Of a stretch of 64,000 bases of DNA, positions 45,735 through 54,295 are shown piece by piece. Position 1 is the first letter of the stretch. Every line of letters begins with the position of its first letter. The notes under the pieces are model-generated. The model saw only the letters and a list, made by a program, of their open reading frames with translations. It did no database searches and was not told the DNA's origin. Both the position numbers and the translations under genes were made by a program. Location: contig JBASFL010000055.1 of assembly GCA_049653005.1 (NCBI GenBank), positions 45,698-109,697 on the forward strand. The letters run 5' to 3'. This DNA is from UBA2334 sp049653005. Its GTDB lineage: Bacteria > Pseudomonadota > Gammaproteobacteria > Burkholderiales > Burkholderiaceae_C.

Positions 45735-47129
45735 TCAGCCTTTGAGGGTTTGTTCCAGTACGTGCAGCTGTTGGTTCAGTTCGGACAACTGGGCCCGCTC
45801 GCCACCGATTTTTCGCACCGCGTGCAGCACGGTGGTGTGGTCCCGGCCGCCAAACAACTCGCCGATTTCGGGCAGGCTTTTTTGCGTCAGTTCTTTGGCC
45901 AGGTACATGGCAATCTGGCGCGGGCGGGCAATGCTGGCCGGGCGCTTTTTGCTGTACATGTCGGCCACTTTGATCTTGTAGTAGTCGGCCACCGTTTTCT
46001 GGATGTTTTCCACAGAAATTTGCCGGTTCTGGATCGACAGCAGGTCTTTCAGCGCATCGCGGGCCAGTTGGATGGAAATGTCCTTCTGGTTGAAGCGCGA
46101 ATACGCCAGGATTTTGCGCAGCGCACCCTCCAGCTCGCGCACGTTGCTGCGCACGTTTTTGGCCACAAAAAACGCCACCTCTTCGGGCATGGTGGTGCCT
46201 TCCACCTCGGCCTTGTTGATCAGAATGGCCACGCGCATTTCCAGCTCGGGCGGTTCGATGGCCACGGTCAGGCCGGAGTCGAAGCGGGACACCAGGCGCT
46301 CGTGGATGTCTGCCAGGCCCTTGGGGTAGGTGTCGCTGGTCATGACGATGTGGCTTTTCTTGGCCAGCAGCGCTTCGAACGCGTTGAAGAACTCTTCCTG
46401 GGTGCGGTCTTTGTTGGCAAAAAACTGCACATCGTCGATCAGCAGCAGGTCCAGCGAGTGATACCGCTCTTTGAATTCGTCAAAGGTTTTGCGCTGGTAG
46501 GCCTTCACCACGTCGGTGACGAACTGCTCGGCGTGGATGTACAGAATTTTGGCGTTGGGCTTGTCGCTCAGCAGCTGGTTGCCAATGGCGTGCACCAAGT
46601 GGGTTTTGCCCAGGCCCACGCCCCCGTAAATGAACAACGGGTTGTACAGCTGCCCCAGGCTGCCCGCCACGTGCATGGCAGCGGCGCGTGCCATGCGGTT
46701 GGCCGTGCCTTCCACCAGGGTGGCAAAGGTCAGTGCGGGGTTCAGGCGGTTTTTCACGCCGTGTGCCATGGGGTCTTCGGGCGGCGGCACCTCGGGTGCT
46801 TCGGCCAGCACCTGTTCTTGCAGGGTGCGCAGCGCCGGGGTGGAGCGTGTGGGGCCTTCGCGTGGGGCCAGGGCCAGGTCGATGGCCACTTCGTTTTCGG
46901 CCAGCTCAGACAGCACAGTGGCGATCTTGGCGCTGTATTGGGTGCGTATCCAATCCATCTTGAAGCGGTTGCCCACGAGGATGGTCACGCGGGTCAGGTC
47001 GTCGGCCACACGGGCCGTGAGCGGGCGAATCCAGGTGTTGAACTGTTGCTCTGGCATCTCTTGTGCCAGGCGTTCCACGCAGGCCAGCCAAAGTTCGTGC
47101 TGGACGGTATCGGTCGTTGCCTGGGACAT
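45735..47129 (-). CDS. dnaA: Chromosomal replication initiator DnaA
   Basis: 464 residues from ATG 47129. Domain I (LWLACVERLAQEMPEQQFNTWIRPL), a linker, AAA+ domain with Walker A GGVGLGKTHLVHAIGN and Walker B LLLIDDVQFF, and domain IV with GGRDHTTVLHAVRKI that binds DnaA boxes. A TTTTCCACA box lies inside the gene at 46006-46014. It is divergent from rpmH across the putative origin. Confidence 0.98.
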   Translation of the reverse strand: MSQATTDTVQHELWLACVERLAQEMPEQQFNTWIRPLTARVADDLTRVTILVGNRFKMDWIRTQYSAKIATVLSELAENEVAIDLALAPREGPTRSTPALRTLQEQVLAEAPEVPPPEDPMAHGVKNRLNPALTFATLVEGTANRMARAAAMHVAGSLGQLYNPLFIYGGVGLGKTHLVHAIGNQLLSDKPNAKILYIHAEQFVTDVVKAYQRKTFDEFKERYHSLDLLLIDDVQFFANKDRTQEEFFNAFEALLAKKSHIVMTSDTYPKGLADIHERLVSRFDSGLTVAIEPPELEMRVAILINKAEVEGTTMPEEVAFFVAKNVRSNVRELEGALRKILAYSRFNQKDISIQLARDALKDLLSIQNRQISVENIQKTVADYYKIKVADMYSKKRPASIARPRQIAMYLAKELTQKSLPEIGELFGGRDHTTVLHAVRKIGGERAQLSELNQQLHVLEQTLKG

Positions 47130-47210
47130 GGAGGGTGCGGAAATTTCGGAAAGTTGTTCTTGTGGACAGCGGGCCTTTGGGCCGGGCGGGATTGTAGGCT
47201 GCGCGGGCAC

Positions 47211-47219
47211 TTATCCACA
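47211..47219 (+). promoter_or_regulatory. DnaA box
   Basis: TTATCCACA, the consensus 9-mer, 82 bp upstream of the dnaA start. May serve initiation and dnaA autoregulation. Confidence 0.75.
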
Positions 47220-47293
47220 GTTTGCCGGCCGCGCGTTGGTGTGCCCTGGGCGGTGCCAGCGGGCGGTGTCTGTTCGGGTTTGCGCGAATTAAA

Positions 47294-47322
47294 TTGCCAG
47301 TGCCCGCCGTTTTTGCGATAAT
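47294..47322 (+). promoter_or_regulatory. Sigma-70-type promoter of rpmH
   Basis: TTGCCA (47294-47299), 17-bp spacer, GATAAT (47317-47322); rpmH begins 62 bp on. Confidence 0.6.
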
Positions 47323-47384
47323 CGCGGGCTTTGCCGCTTGCGGGCGTGCAAAACTTCCACCCGTATTTTCTTTCGGACAGCACC

Positions 47385-47519
47385 ATGAAACGCACTTACC
47401 AACCTTCCAAAACCCGTCGCGCTCGCACCCACGGCTTTTTGGTTCGCATGAAAACCCGTGGCGGTCGTGCCGTGATTGCTGCCCGCCGCGCCAAAGGCCG
47501 CAAGCGTCTGGGCCTGTGA
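47385..47519 (+). CDS. rpmH: 50S ribosomal protein L34
   Basis: 44 residues, MKRTYQPSKTRRARTHGF and ending GRKRLGL. Standard length. First gene of the rpmH-rnpA-yidD-yidC-mnmE run. Confidence 0.98.
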   Translation: MKRTYQPSKTRRARTHGFLVRMKTRGGRAVIAARRAKGRKRLGL

Positions 47520-47610
47520 GCCCCGCCGGTTGGGCTCGGCATTTGAGTCGCCGCCTGACCCGGTTGCCTGTGCGCACCTGAGCCGCAAGACCTCACCCAC
47601 GGGACACGTC

Positions 47611-48024
47611 TTGCAGCGCCTGAGGTCCAAAGCCCAGTTTCAAGCCGCCATGGCTGGCCCCCCTGTGGCCAAAACACCGCACTTCGCCCTGCACCGCACG
47701 CCACTGGGTGTGCGGTCGGGCGATGTTTGTCTTTTTCCTGTGCAAGACACGTGGTTGGGAGTGCTCATTCCCAAGCGCTGGGCGCGCCGTGCCGTCACGC
47801 GCAACACCATTCGCCGCCAGATTTACGAGGTGGCGCGGCTGCACGCATCCGGCTTGCCCCAGGCCGGGTTGGTGGTGCGTTTGCGGTCCGAGTTCAGCCG
47901 CAAACAGTTTGTCAGCGCCACTTCCACGGTGCTGAAACAGGCTGTGCGCCAGGAATTGGTGGCGTTGCTGGGCCGTGTGGCCGCGCCCAAACCGCCTGTG
48001 CCCGAGGTGGCCCATGGGGTTTGA
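47611..48024 (+). CDS. rnpA: Ribonuclease P protein component
   Basis: About 137 residues from TTG 47611 (LQRLRSKAQFQAAM), which fits the family's N-terminus; ATG 47650 would cut it off. The RNA-binding signature is PKRWARRAVTRNTIRRQIYE. The gene overlaps yidD by 11 nt. The start codon is the least certain point. Confidence 0.9.
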   Translation: MQRLRSKAQFQAAMAGPPVAKTPHFALHRTPLGVRSGDVCLFPVQDTWLGVLIPKRWARRAVTRNTIRRQIYEVARLHASGLPQAGLVVRLRSEFSRKQFVSATSTVLKQAVRQELVALLGRVAAPKPPVPEVAHGV

Positions 48025-48298
48025 CTGGCCCCGCCAGGCCCTGGTGGCCGTGGTCAAAACCTACCGGCTGGTGCTCAGCCCCTGGTTGGGGGCGGGCTGC
48101 CGGTTTGAGCCCACTTGCTCTGCGTATGCCCTGCGTGCCCTGGAGTGCCACGGGGCTGCGGTAGGCTCCTACCTCACTTTGAAGCGCATCGCGCGCTGCC
48201 AGCCGTGGTGCAAGGGCGGGTGTGACCCCGTGCCCGAGCGTGCGCCAGCGCTGTTTTCGCATTTGTTTTCCAAGTCTTCCGAGAAGAAACCGTCATGA
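48014..48298 (+). CDS. yidD: Membrane protein insertion efficiency factor YidD
   Basis: 94 residues. An amphipathic N-terminus is followed by YRLVLSPWLGAGCRFEPTCS and SAYALRALECHGA, and GGCDPVPE near the end. Overlaps rnpA at its start and yidC at its stop (ATGA). Confidence 0.93.
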   Translation: MGFDWPRQALVAVVKTYRLVLSPWLGAGCRFEPTCSAYALRALECHGAAVGSYLTLKRIARCQPWCKGGCDPVPERAPALFSHLFSKSSEKKPS

Positions 48299-49998
48299 AT
48301 GACATACGCCGTTCCATCCTTTGGGTGATTTTTGGGTTTTCGATGGTCCTGATCTGGGACAAGTGGCAGCTGCACAACGGCAAAGCCGCCACGTTCTTCC
48401 CGCAGGCCGCTCCCGCCGCCACGGCCAAGGCGGCGGCTTCTCCTGCCGACGTGCCCACGGCCAGTGCCCTGCCCGGCAGCGCTCCTGCCCAGCTGCCTGC
48501 CACGGCCGCACCGGCCACCCCGCGCGTGACACACACCGCCACCACCGACGTGTTGAAGCTCACCTTCGATTCGGAAGGGGGCACTTTGGTGGGCGCAGAC
48601 ATCCTGAAGCACAAGGAAGCCACGCTGTCCAGCAAGAACCAGGACATCAAACCCCTGACGCTGCTAACCCCTGGCCCCGACCACGTTTACGTGGCGCAAA
48701 GTGGCCTGATCGCCGGTGCCCAGGGCGTGGCGGCCTTGCCCACGCACAAAACGCCCATGGCGTTGGTCACCGCAGACGCGGCACTGAAAGACGGTCAAGA
48801 CAGCCTGACCGTTCGCTTCGAGTCCGCGGACCTGGGGGGTGTGAAGCTGGCCAAAACCTACACCGCGCGCAAAGGCGCTTATGACCTGTCGGTGAAACAC
48901 GAAGTGGTGAACACCGGCACCGCCGCCGTGGCCCCCCAGCTTTACCTGCAACTGGTGCGCGATGGCAGCAAGGGCGCCAACGAGACCCCCTTCTATTCCA
49001 CGTTCACCGGCCCCGCTGTGTACACGAACGAGAAGAAGTACCAGAAAGTGGAGTTTGCCGAGATCGACAAAAACAGCGCCACTTTCCTGAAAACCGCGCC
49101 TGACGGCTACGTGGCCATGGTGCAGCACTACTTCGCCAGCGCCTGGTTGCTGGGCGAGGGCATCGAGCGCGAACACTTCGCCCGCAAGATCGACAACAAC
49201 CTGTACGCCGCTGGCCTGATCACCGCGGTGGGCACCGTCGAGCCCGGTGCCACCAAGGCCGTGGAGTCCCGCTTGTTCGTGGGCCCCCAGGAAGAGAAAG
49301 TGCTGGAGCAGGTCGCCCCCGGCCTGGAGCTGGTGAAAGACTACGGCTGGTTGACCATGCTGGCCAAGCCGCTGTACTGGCTGCTGGAAAAAATCCACTC
49401 GATGGTGGGCAACTGGGGCTGGGCCATTGTGTTGCTGGTGGTGCTGATCAAGGCCGCGTTCTACTGGCTCAACGCCACCGCGTACCGCAGCATGGCCAAG
49501 ATGAAGGCGGTGAACCCCCGCATCATGGAAATGCGCGAGCGCCTGAAAGACAACCCGCAGCAAATGCAGATGGAGATGATGAAGATCTACCGCGAGGAAA
49601 AGGTCAACCCCATGGGGGGCTGCTTCCCCATCATGATCCAGATTCCGGTGTTCATCGCGCTGTACTGGGTGCTGCTTTCCAGCGTGGAAATGCGCAACGC
49701 CCCCTGGGTGGGTTGGATTGCCGATTTGTCGTCGCCCGACCCGTTCTACATCCTGCCCTTCATCATGGCCGTGACCACGATGATCCAGACCTCGCTCAAC
49801 CCCCTGCCGCCCGACCCGTTGCAGGCCAAGATGATGTGGATCATGCCGTTGGTGTTCTCCGTCATGTTCTTCTTCTTCCCGTCCGGCCTGGTGCTGTACT
49901 GGATCACGAACAACGTGCTGACCATCGCGCAGCAGGCCTACATCAACCACAGCATGGGCGTGCCGGTGAAGTTCACCATGCCCAACTTCAAGTCCTGA
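48295..49998 (+). CDS. yidC: Membrane protein insertase YidC
   Basis: 567 residues. TM1 near the N-terminus (ILWVIFGFSMVLIWDKWQ), an Ala/Pro linker, a periplasmic beta domain (about 85-340) and a five-helix C-terminal insertase core. Core marks: MGGCFPIMIQIPVFIALYWVL and PSGLVLYWITNNVLTIAQQ. The start overlaps yidD by four bases. Confidence 0.97.
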   Translation: MNDIRRSILWVIFGFSMVLIWDKWQLHNGKAATFFPQAAPAATAKAAASPADVPTASALPGSAPAQLPATAAPATPRVTHTATTDVLKLTFDSEGGTLVGADILKHKEATLSSKNQDIKPLTLLTPGPDHVYVAQSGLIAGAQGVAALPTHKTPMALVTADAALKDGQDSLTVRFESADLGGVKLAKTYTARKGAYDLSVKHEVVNTGTAAVAPQLYLQLVRDGSKGANETPFYSTFTGPAVYTNEKKYQKVEFAEIDKNSATFLKTAPDGYVAMVQHYFASAWLLGEGIEREHFARKIDNNLYAAGLITAVGTVEPGATKAVESRLFVGPQEEKVLEQVAPGLELVKDYGWLTMLAKPLYWLLEKIHSMVGNWGWAIVLLVVLIKAAFYWLNATAYRSMAKMKAVNPRIMEMRERLKDNPQQMQMEMMKIYREEKVNPMGGCFPIMIQIPVFIALYWVLLSSVEMRNAPWVGWIADLSSPDPFYILPFIMAVTTMIQTSLNPLPPDPLQAKMMWIMPLVFSVMFFFFPSGLVLYWITNNVLTIAQQAYINHSMGVPVKFTMPNFKS

Positions 49999-49999
49999 G

Positions 50000-51406
50000 T
50001 TGCTGACGCGCCACCAAGACCCCATCGTGGCCATTGCCACCGCCCCCGGGCGTGGGGCGGTGGGCATTGTCCGTGTGTCCGGCCAAGGCCTGGGTCCGTT
50101 GGTGGAGGCTTTGGTGGGCCGAGCCCTGCGCCCGCGCGAGGCCACTTACCTGCCGTTCAAGGACGCCACGGGCCAGGCCATTGACCACGGGCTGGCGTTG
50201 TTTTTCCCGGGGCCGCATTCGTTCACCGGGGAAGACGTGCTGGAGCTGCAAGCCCACGGCGGGCCGGTGGTGCTGCAAATGCTGCTGGCGCGTTGCCTGG
50301 AGGCGGCGGCCCAGCCCGTGGCCCACGGCGCTGCGCCGGTGTTGCCCCGCCTGCGGGTGGCCGCCCCGGGCGAGTTCAGCCAGCGGGCGTTTCTGAACGA
50401 CAAGCTCGACCTGGCCCAGGCCGAGGCGATTGCCGACCTGATCGACGCCAGCACCGAGGCGGCCGTGAAAAGCGCCAACCGCTCGCTGGCGGGCGAGTTT
50501 TCGCGCGAAATCCACACCCTGCGCGACGCGCTGATTCACCTGCGCATGCTGGTCGAGGCCACGCTGGACTTCCCGGAAGAAGAAATCGACTTTTTGCAAA
50601 AGGCCGATGCGGCCGGCCAGCTGGCGCGGTTGCAAGCCAACCTTGCCCAGGTGCGCCAGCGCGCGCACCAGGGCGCGTTGCTGCGCGAAGGCATTCGCGT
50701 GGTGATTGCAGGCCAGCCCAACGCGGGCAAAAGCTCGCTGCTCAACGCGCTGGCGGGGGCCGAACTGGCCATCGTCACCCCCATTGCGGGCACCACACGC
50801 GACAAGGTGGAGCAGGCCATTCAGATTGAGGGCGTGCCTTTGCACGTGGTGGACACCGCCGGGCTGCGCCACAGCACAGACGAGGTGGAGCGCATCGGCA
50901 TCGAGCGCGCCTGGGGCGAAATCCACGCCGCCGATGCCGTGCTGTTTTTGCACGACCTGACGCGCGCTGAAATTCCTGAATACATAGCTGAAGACGCAGG
51001 CATAGCAGGCGCCATGGCCGAAAATCTTCCCAAGATTCACGTCTGGAACAAATGCGAGGCTTGCGCGCCTTCCGCCTTGGCGCTGGTGGGGCCAGACGGC
51101 TTGGCCATCTCCGCCAAAACCGGGCTGGGCCTGGACGCCTTGCGCCAGCGTTTGCTGCAAACCGTCGGCTGGCAGGCCGCGCCCGAAGGCGTTTACATGG
51201 CCCGCGAGCGCCACCTGCGCGCCCTGTCTGCGGTGGACGCTCACCTGGCCCACGCCACCGAATGGCTGGGACACCGCGCCGAGCACCTGGACCTGCTGGC
51301 CGAAGAGCTGCGGCTTGCCCAGTCGGCACTGGGTGAGATCACCGGCGAGTTTTCAGCCGACGATTTGCTGGGCGAAATCTTCAGCCGCTTTTGCATTGGC
51401 AAGTGA
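50000..51406 (+). CDS. mnmE: tRNA modification GTPase MnmE
   Basis: 468 residues from TTG 50000, one base after the yidC stop; it begins LTRHQDPIVAIATAPGRGAVG. GTPase motifs: GQPNAGKSSLLN, DTAGLR and NKCE; C-terminal FCIGK carries the catalytic Cys. With MnmG it modifies U34 of certain tRNAs. Residues about 331-343, between G3 and G4, coincide with a possible decayed copy of the dispersed repeat. Confidence 0.96.
   Translation: MLTRHQDPIVAIATAPGRGAVGIVRVSGQGLGPLVEALVGRALRPREATYLPFKDATGQAIDHGLALFFPGPHSFTGEDVLELQAHGGPVVLQMLLARCLEAAAQPVAHGAAPVLPRLRVAAPGEFSQRAFLNDKLDLAQAEAIADLIDASTEAAVKSANRSLAGEFSREIHTLRDALIHLRMLVEATLDFPEEEIDFLQKADAAGQLARLQANLAQVRQRAHQGALLREGIRVVIAGQPNAGKSSLLNALAGAELAIVTPIAGTTRDKVEQAIQIEGVPLHVVDTAGLRHSTDEVERIGIERAWGEIHAADAVLFLHDLTRAEIPEYIAEDAGIAGAMAENLPKIHVWNKCEACAPSALALVGPDGLAISAKTGLGLDALRQRLLQTVGWQAAPEGVYMARERHLRALSAVDAHLAHATEWLGHRAEHLDLLAEELRLAQSALGEITGEFSADDLLGEIFSRFCIGK
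50994..51026 (+). repeat. Possible decayed dispersed repeat inside mnmE
   Basis: ATAGCTGAAGACGCAGG...CAGGCGCCATGGCCGAAAAT keeps the start, middle and A-rich end of the repeat. Weakest of the coding copies. Confidence 0.3.
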
Positions 51407-51410
51407 TTTC

Positions 51411-51460
51411 CAAGCTTTTTTGGCCTCCAGCGCTTGTTGGTATTGGGTTTGTAGCTATGC
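51411..51460 (-). repeat. Dispersed ~45-bp intergenic repeat, copy 7
   Basis: On minus: GCATAGCTACAAACCCAATA, then CCAACAAGCGCTGGAGGCCAAAAAAGCTTG. Near-match to the 19192 copy. It fills most of the mnmE-permease gap. Confidence 0.75.
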
Positions 51461-51494
51461 ATAAACGCTTGCGCAGCGGCGCACCACACCCCCC

Positions 51495-52748
51495 ATGACC
51501 GATGCCTCTTGGGGCGTGGTGGCCGTGTTTGCCGTGGTCTACCTGGGCATGTTTCTGGGTGGGTTGCCCAAGCTCCAGCTCAACCGGTCGGGCGTGGCGC
51601 TGCTGGGGGCCATTGCGGTCATCGGCATGGGCGCGGTCACGGTGGAGGCCGCGGCCCGCTCGGTGGATGTGCCCACCGTGCTGCTGCTGTTTTCGTTCAT
51701 GGTGGTGTCGGCCCAAATGCGCCTGGGCGGGTTTTACACGGCGGTCACGCGCTGGGTGGGGGCGCGGCCCATGGCCCCTGCTGCGCTGCTGGCGGCGCTC
51801 ATCGCGGTGGCGGCCGTGCTGTCGGCCGTGTTTTCCAACGACGTGGTGTGCCTGGCCATGACCCCCGTGGTGGCCCGGCTGTGCCTGCAACGCGGACTCA
51901 AGCCCGTGCCATTTCTGGTGGCGCTGGCGTGTGCGGCCAACATCGGCTCGGCCGCCACCCTCATTGGCAACCCGCAGAACATGCTGATCGGTTCGGTGCT
52001 CAAGCTCTCGTTTGCCGACCACCTGCGCGGTGCCGCGCTGCCGGTGGCCCTCAGCCTGGGCGTGTTGTGGGCGTGGCTGGTGTGGGGCCCGGGTGGGCGC
52101 TCGCGCATGGCACTGGGGGTGGTGCACACGGGGGCCATGGCCCCAGGCCCGGACGACGAACCGGCCTTCAACGCCACCCAAACCACCAAGGGCCTGCTGG
52201 TGGCCGGTGCTGTGCTGGTTGCGTTTCTGACCACCGATTGGCCGCACGAGGTGGTGGCGCTGGTGGCGGCCGGGGTGTTGTTGCTCAGCCGCCGCTTTCA
52301 CTCCTCGCAGGTGATGGGTTTTGTGGACTGGGAGCTGCTGGTGCTGTTCATGGGCCTGTTTGTGGTGAACCACGCGTTTGCCCAAACCGGGCTGGCCGCC
52401 CAGGCCGTGGCGGCCCTGGCCGCACAGGGGGGGCACCTGGCCGATACCGGGCCGCTGTTTGCCGCCGGGCTGGTGCTGTCCAACCTGGTGAGCAACGTGC
52501 CCGCCGTCATGCTGCTGTTGCCCCACCTGGGTGCCGCCGACCCCGCCGCAGCGGGCCTGACGCTGGCGCTGGTCACCACCTTCGCGGGCAACCTGCTGCT
52601 GGTGGGGTCGATTGCCAACCTCATCGTGGTGGACCTGGCCGCGCAGCAAGGCGTGGCCATCGACTGGAAAGCCCATGCCCGGTTGGGGCTGCCGGTCACG
52701 GTGCTGACCTTGGGTGTGGTGGCGGTCTGGTTGACCGTTGGCGCCTGA
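51495..52748 (+). CDS. ArsB/SLC13-type ion transporter
   Basis: 417 residues, about 11 membrane helices. VFSNDVVCLAMTPVV and NIGSAATLIGNPQNMLIGS are the two re-entrant-loop motifs of the ion transporter superfamily; a matching pair occurs in the second half (LSNLVSNVPAVMLLLP, AGNLLLVGSIANLIVVD). Relatives carry arsenite, sodium/proton or carboxylates. Substrate not determinable. Confidence 0.85.
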   Translation: MTDASWGVVAVFAVVYLGMFLGGLPKLQLNRSGVALLGAIAVIGMGAVTVEAAARSVDVPTVLLLFSFMVVSAQMRLGGFYTAVTRWVGARPMAPAALLAALIAVAAVLSAVFSNDVVCLAMTPVVARLCLQRGLKPVPFLVALACAANIGSAATLIGNPQNMLIGSVLKLSFADHLRGAALPVALSLGVLWAWLVWGPGGRSRMALGVVHTGAMAPGPDDEPAFNATQTTKGLLVAGAVLVAFLTTDWPHEVVALVAAGVLLLSRRFHSSQVMGFVDWELLVLFMGLFVVNHAFAQTGLAAQAVAALAAQGGHLADTGPLFAAGLVLSNLVSNVPAVMLLLPHLGAADPAAAGLTLALVTTFAGNLLLVGSIANLIVVDLAAQQGVAIDWKAHARLGLPVTVLTLGVVAVWLTVGA

Positions 52749-52804
52749 GGCTTCAACAAGCCCGTGTGCGCCACAATCGGCGCCTCACCAGCGGCGGGGA
52801 AGCC

Positions 52805-53710
52805 ATGCACATCAGTCCCAGTGGCGGAAACGCCGACAAAGAAAAAGCCACCCGGCACGCGTTGTATGCGGGTGTGCTGGACACGGCCGTCACGCTGGCG
52901 GCGTTGCTGGCCGCCAGTTCTTCGGTGCTGCTGGCCGACTTCCTGAAAACCAGCCTGGAAGGCGTGGCGGTGTTGCTGGCGTGGTTGTCGTTGCGGCGCA
53001 TCGTGCACGGTCGCAACGAAGCGTTCGACTACGGAATCGGCAAGTTGGAGAGTCTCTCCAGCGTGTTTGTGGGGGTGCTGATGATGCTGGGCGTGTGCGT
53101 GATCGCGGTCAACGCCAGCCTCAACCTGATGAACCCCTCGCACATCTCTGGCGTGGGCGTGTACATCAGCGGTGTGGCGCAAGTGGTGTTCGGGGTCATC
53201 AACACGCGCATGGCACTCAATGCACAGCGGCTGCTGGCGCAAGCCCCATCACCTTTGCTGATGGCGCAGAAGCAGCTTTTCGCTTCACGTGCCATTGGCA
53301 ACGCATTCATCTTTTTGTCGCTGACGTCAAGCATGCTGCTGCACGAACGGCCCTGGTCGGTTTACATCGACCCGGTGGCGTCACTCATCGTCGCGGGTTT
53401 CATTGCCGTCAGTGCTTTCGGTGTGTTCACCAACTCGTTTGCCGACTTGCTGGACAAGACGCTGGACGAAGAGCTGCAAATGCTCATCACGCGCGAGCTG
53501 GTGGCCCATTTTCACGAATATGACAACCTGCACGGCATACGCTCGCGCCGTTCGGGCAGCCAAGTGTTCATCGAAATTTTTCTGGAATGCGATGCAGACC
53601 GGCGGGTGGGTGATGTGCAGGCGTTTTTTGACCGCTTGCGCACCGGCTTGGAGGCCAAAATCCCCAACAGCCGCGTGGTGGTGGGTTTGTCGCGCTCGCG
53701 CATTGCCTGA
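52805..53710 (+). CDS. Cation diffusion facilitator (CDF)-like transporter with altered metal site
   Basis: 301 residues from ATG 52805, six helices and a C-terminal cytoplasmic domain (about 210-301). GIGKLESLSSVFVG matches the CDF G-K-x-E-x-L region. The usual helix-2 metal site is LADFLKTSLEG here, with Lys in place of the (H/D) residue and Glu for Asp. Helix 5 keeps DPVASLIVAG but not the usual His/Asp pair. Zinc transport in the standard way is doubtful. Confidence 0.78.
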   Translation: MHISPSGGNADKEKATRHALYAGVLDTAVTLAALLAASSSVLLADFLKTSLEGVAVLLAWLSLRRIVHGRNEAFDYGIGKLESLSSVFVGVLMMLGVCVIAVNASLNLMNPSHISGVGVYISGVAQVVFGVINTRMALNAQRLLAQAPSPLLMAQKQLFASRAIGNAFIFLSLTSSMLLHERPWSVYIDPVASLIVAGFIAVSAFGVFTNSFADLLDKTLDEELQMLITRELVAHFHEYDNLHGIRSRRSGSQVFIEIFLECDADRRVGDVQAFFDRLRTGLEAKIPNSRVVVGLSRSRIA

Positions 53711-53737
53711 GCGTTTGCAAACCCACCCCACAGTGGC

Positions 53738-54283
53738 TCAGTGCCCGGCAAAGTCCACCAGCGTGAACAGTGCCAGGCCGCCGTCGCGCAGGCGCTGCGA
53801 GCCGCCCAGTTCGGGCAAGTCGACGATGGCGGCGCCTTCTGTCACCGTGGCGCCCAGTTTTTCCAGCAGTTTTTTGCCGGCCATCATGGTGCCGCCGGTG
53901 GCGATCAGGTCGTCTATCAGCAGCACGCGGTCACCGGGTTTCACGGCGTCGGTGTGTAGCTCGACCGTGGCGCTGCCGTATTCCAGCTCGTAGGTTTCTT
54001 CCACCGTGGTGAACGGCAGCTTGCCCTTCTTGCGGATGGGCACAAAACCCAGGCCCAGCTCGTAGGCCACCACCGAGCCGATGATGAAGCCGCGTGCGTC
54101 CAGCCCCGCCACCACCGTGGGCTTGAGCGCCGCGTCCATGTACCGGTGCACAAAGCTGTCGATCAGCACCCGAAACACCTTGGGGTCTTGCAGCAAAGGG
54201 GTGATGTCGCGGAACTGCACGCCCGGCGCGGGCCAGTCGGGCACGGTGCGGATGTGGGCTTTGAGGTAGGCGGCGGTGTCCAT
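53738..54283 (-). CDS. apt: Adenine phosphoribosyltransferase
   Basis: 181 residues. PGVQFRDITPLLQDP, GLDARGFIIG, RKKGKLPF and the PRPP-binding VLLIDDLIATGGT are intact. It salvages adenine to AMP. Faces the CDF gene (convergent). Confidence 0.97.
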   Translation of the reverse strand: MDTAAYLKAHIRTVPDWPAPGVQFRDITPLLQDPKVFRVLIDSFVHRYMDAALKPTVVAGLDARGFIIGSVVAYELGLGFVPIRKKGKLPFTTVEETYELEYGSATVELHTDAVKPGDRVLLIDDLIATGGTMMAGKKLLEKLGATVTEGAAIVDLPELGGSQRLRDGGLALFTLVDFAGH

Positions 54284-54295
54284 GGGCGGTGTGGC

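Larger units (their letters stand above)
47130..47384. other. Putative oriC region (dnaA-rpmH intergenic)
   Basis: 255 bp between divergent dnaA and rpmH, the commonest oriC position in this group. It has one perfect DnaA box (47211-47219), a degenerate one in inverse orientation (TGTGGACAG, 47161-47169) and a modest AT-rich patch (GCGAATTAAATT, about 47284). Few boxes are visible, so the call rests mainly on context. Confidence 0.55.
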
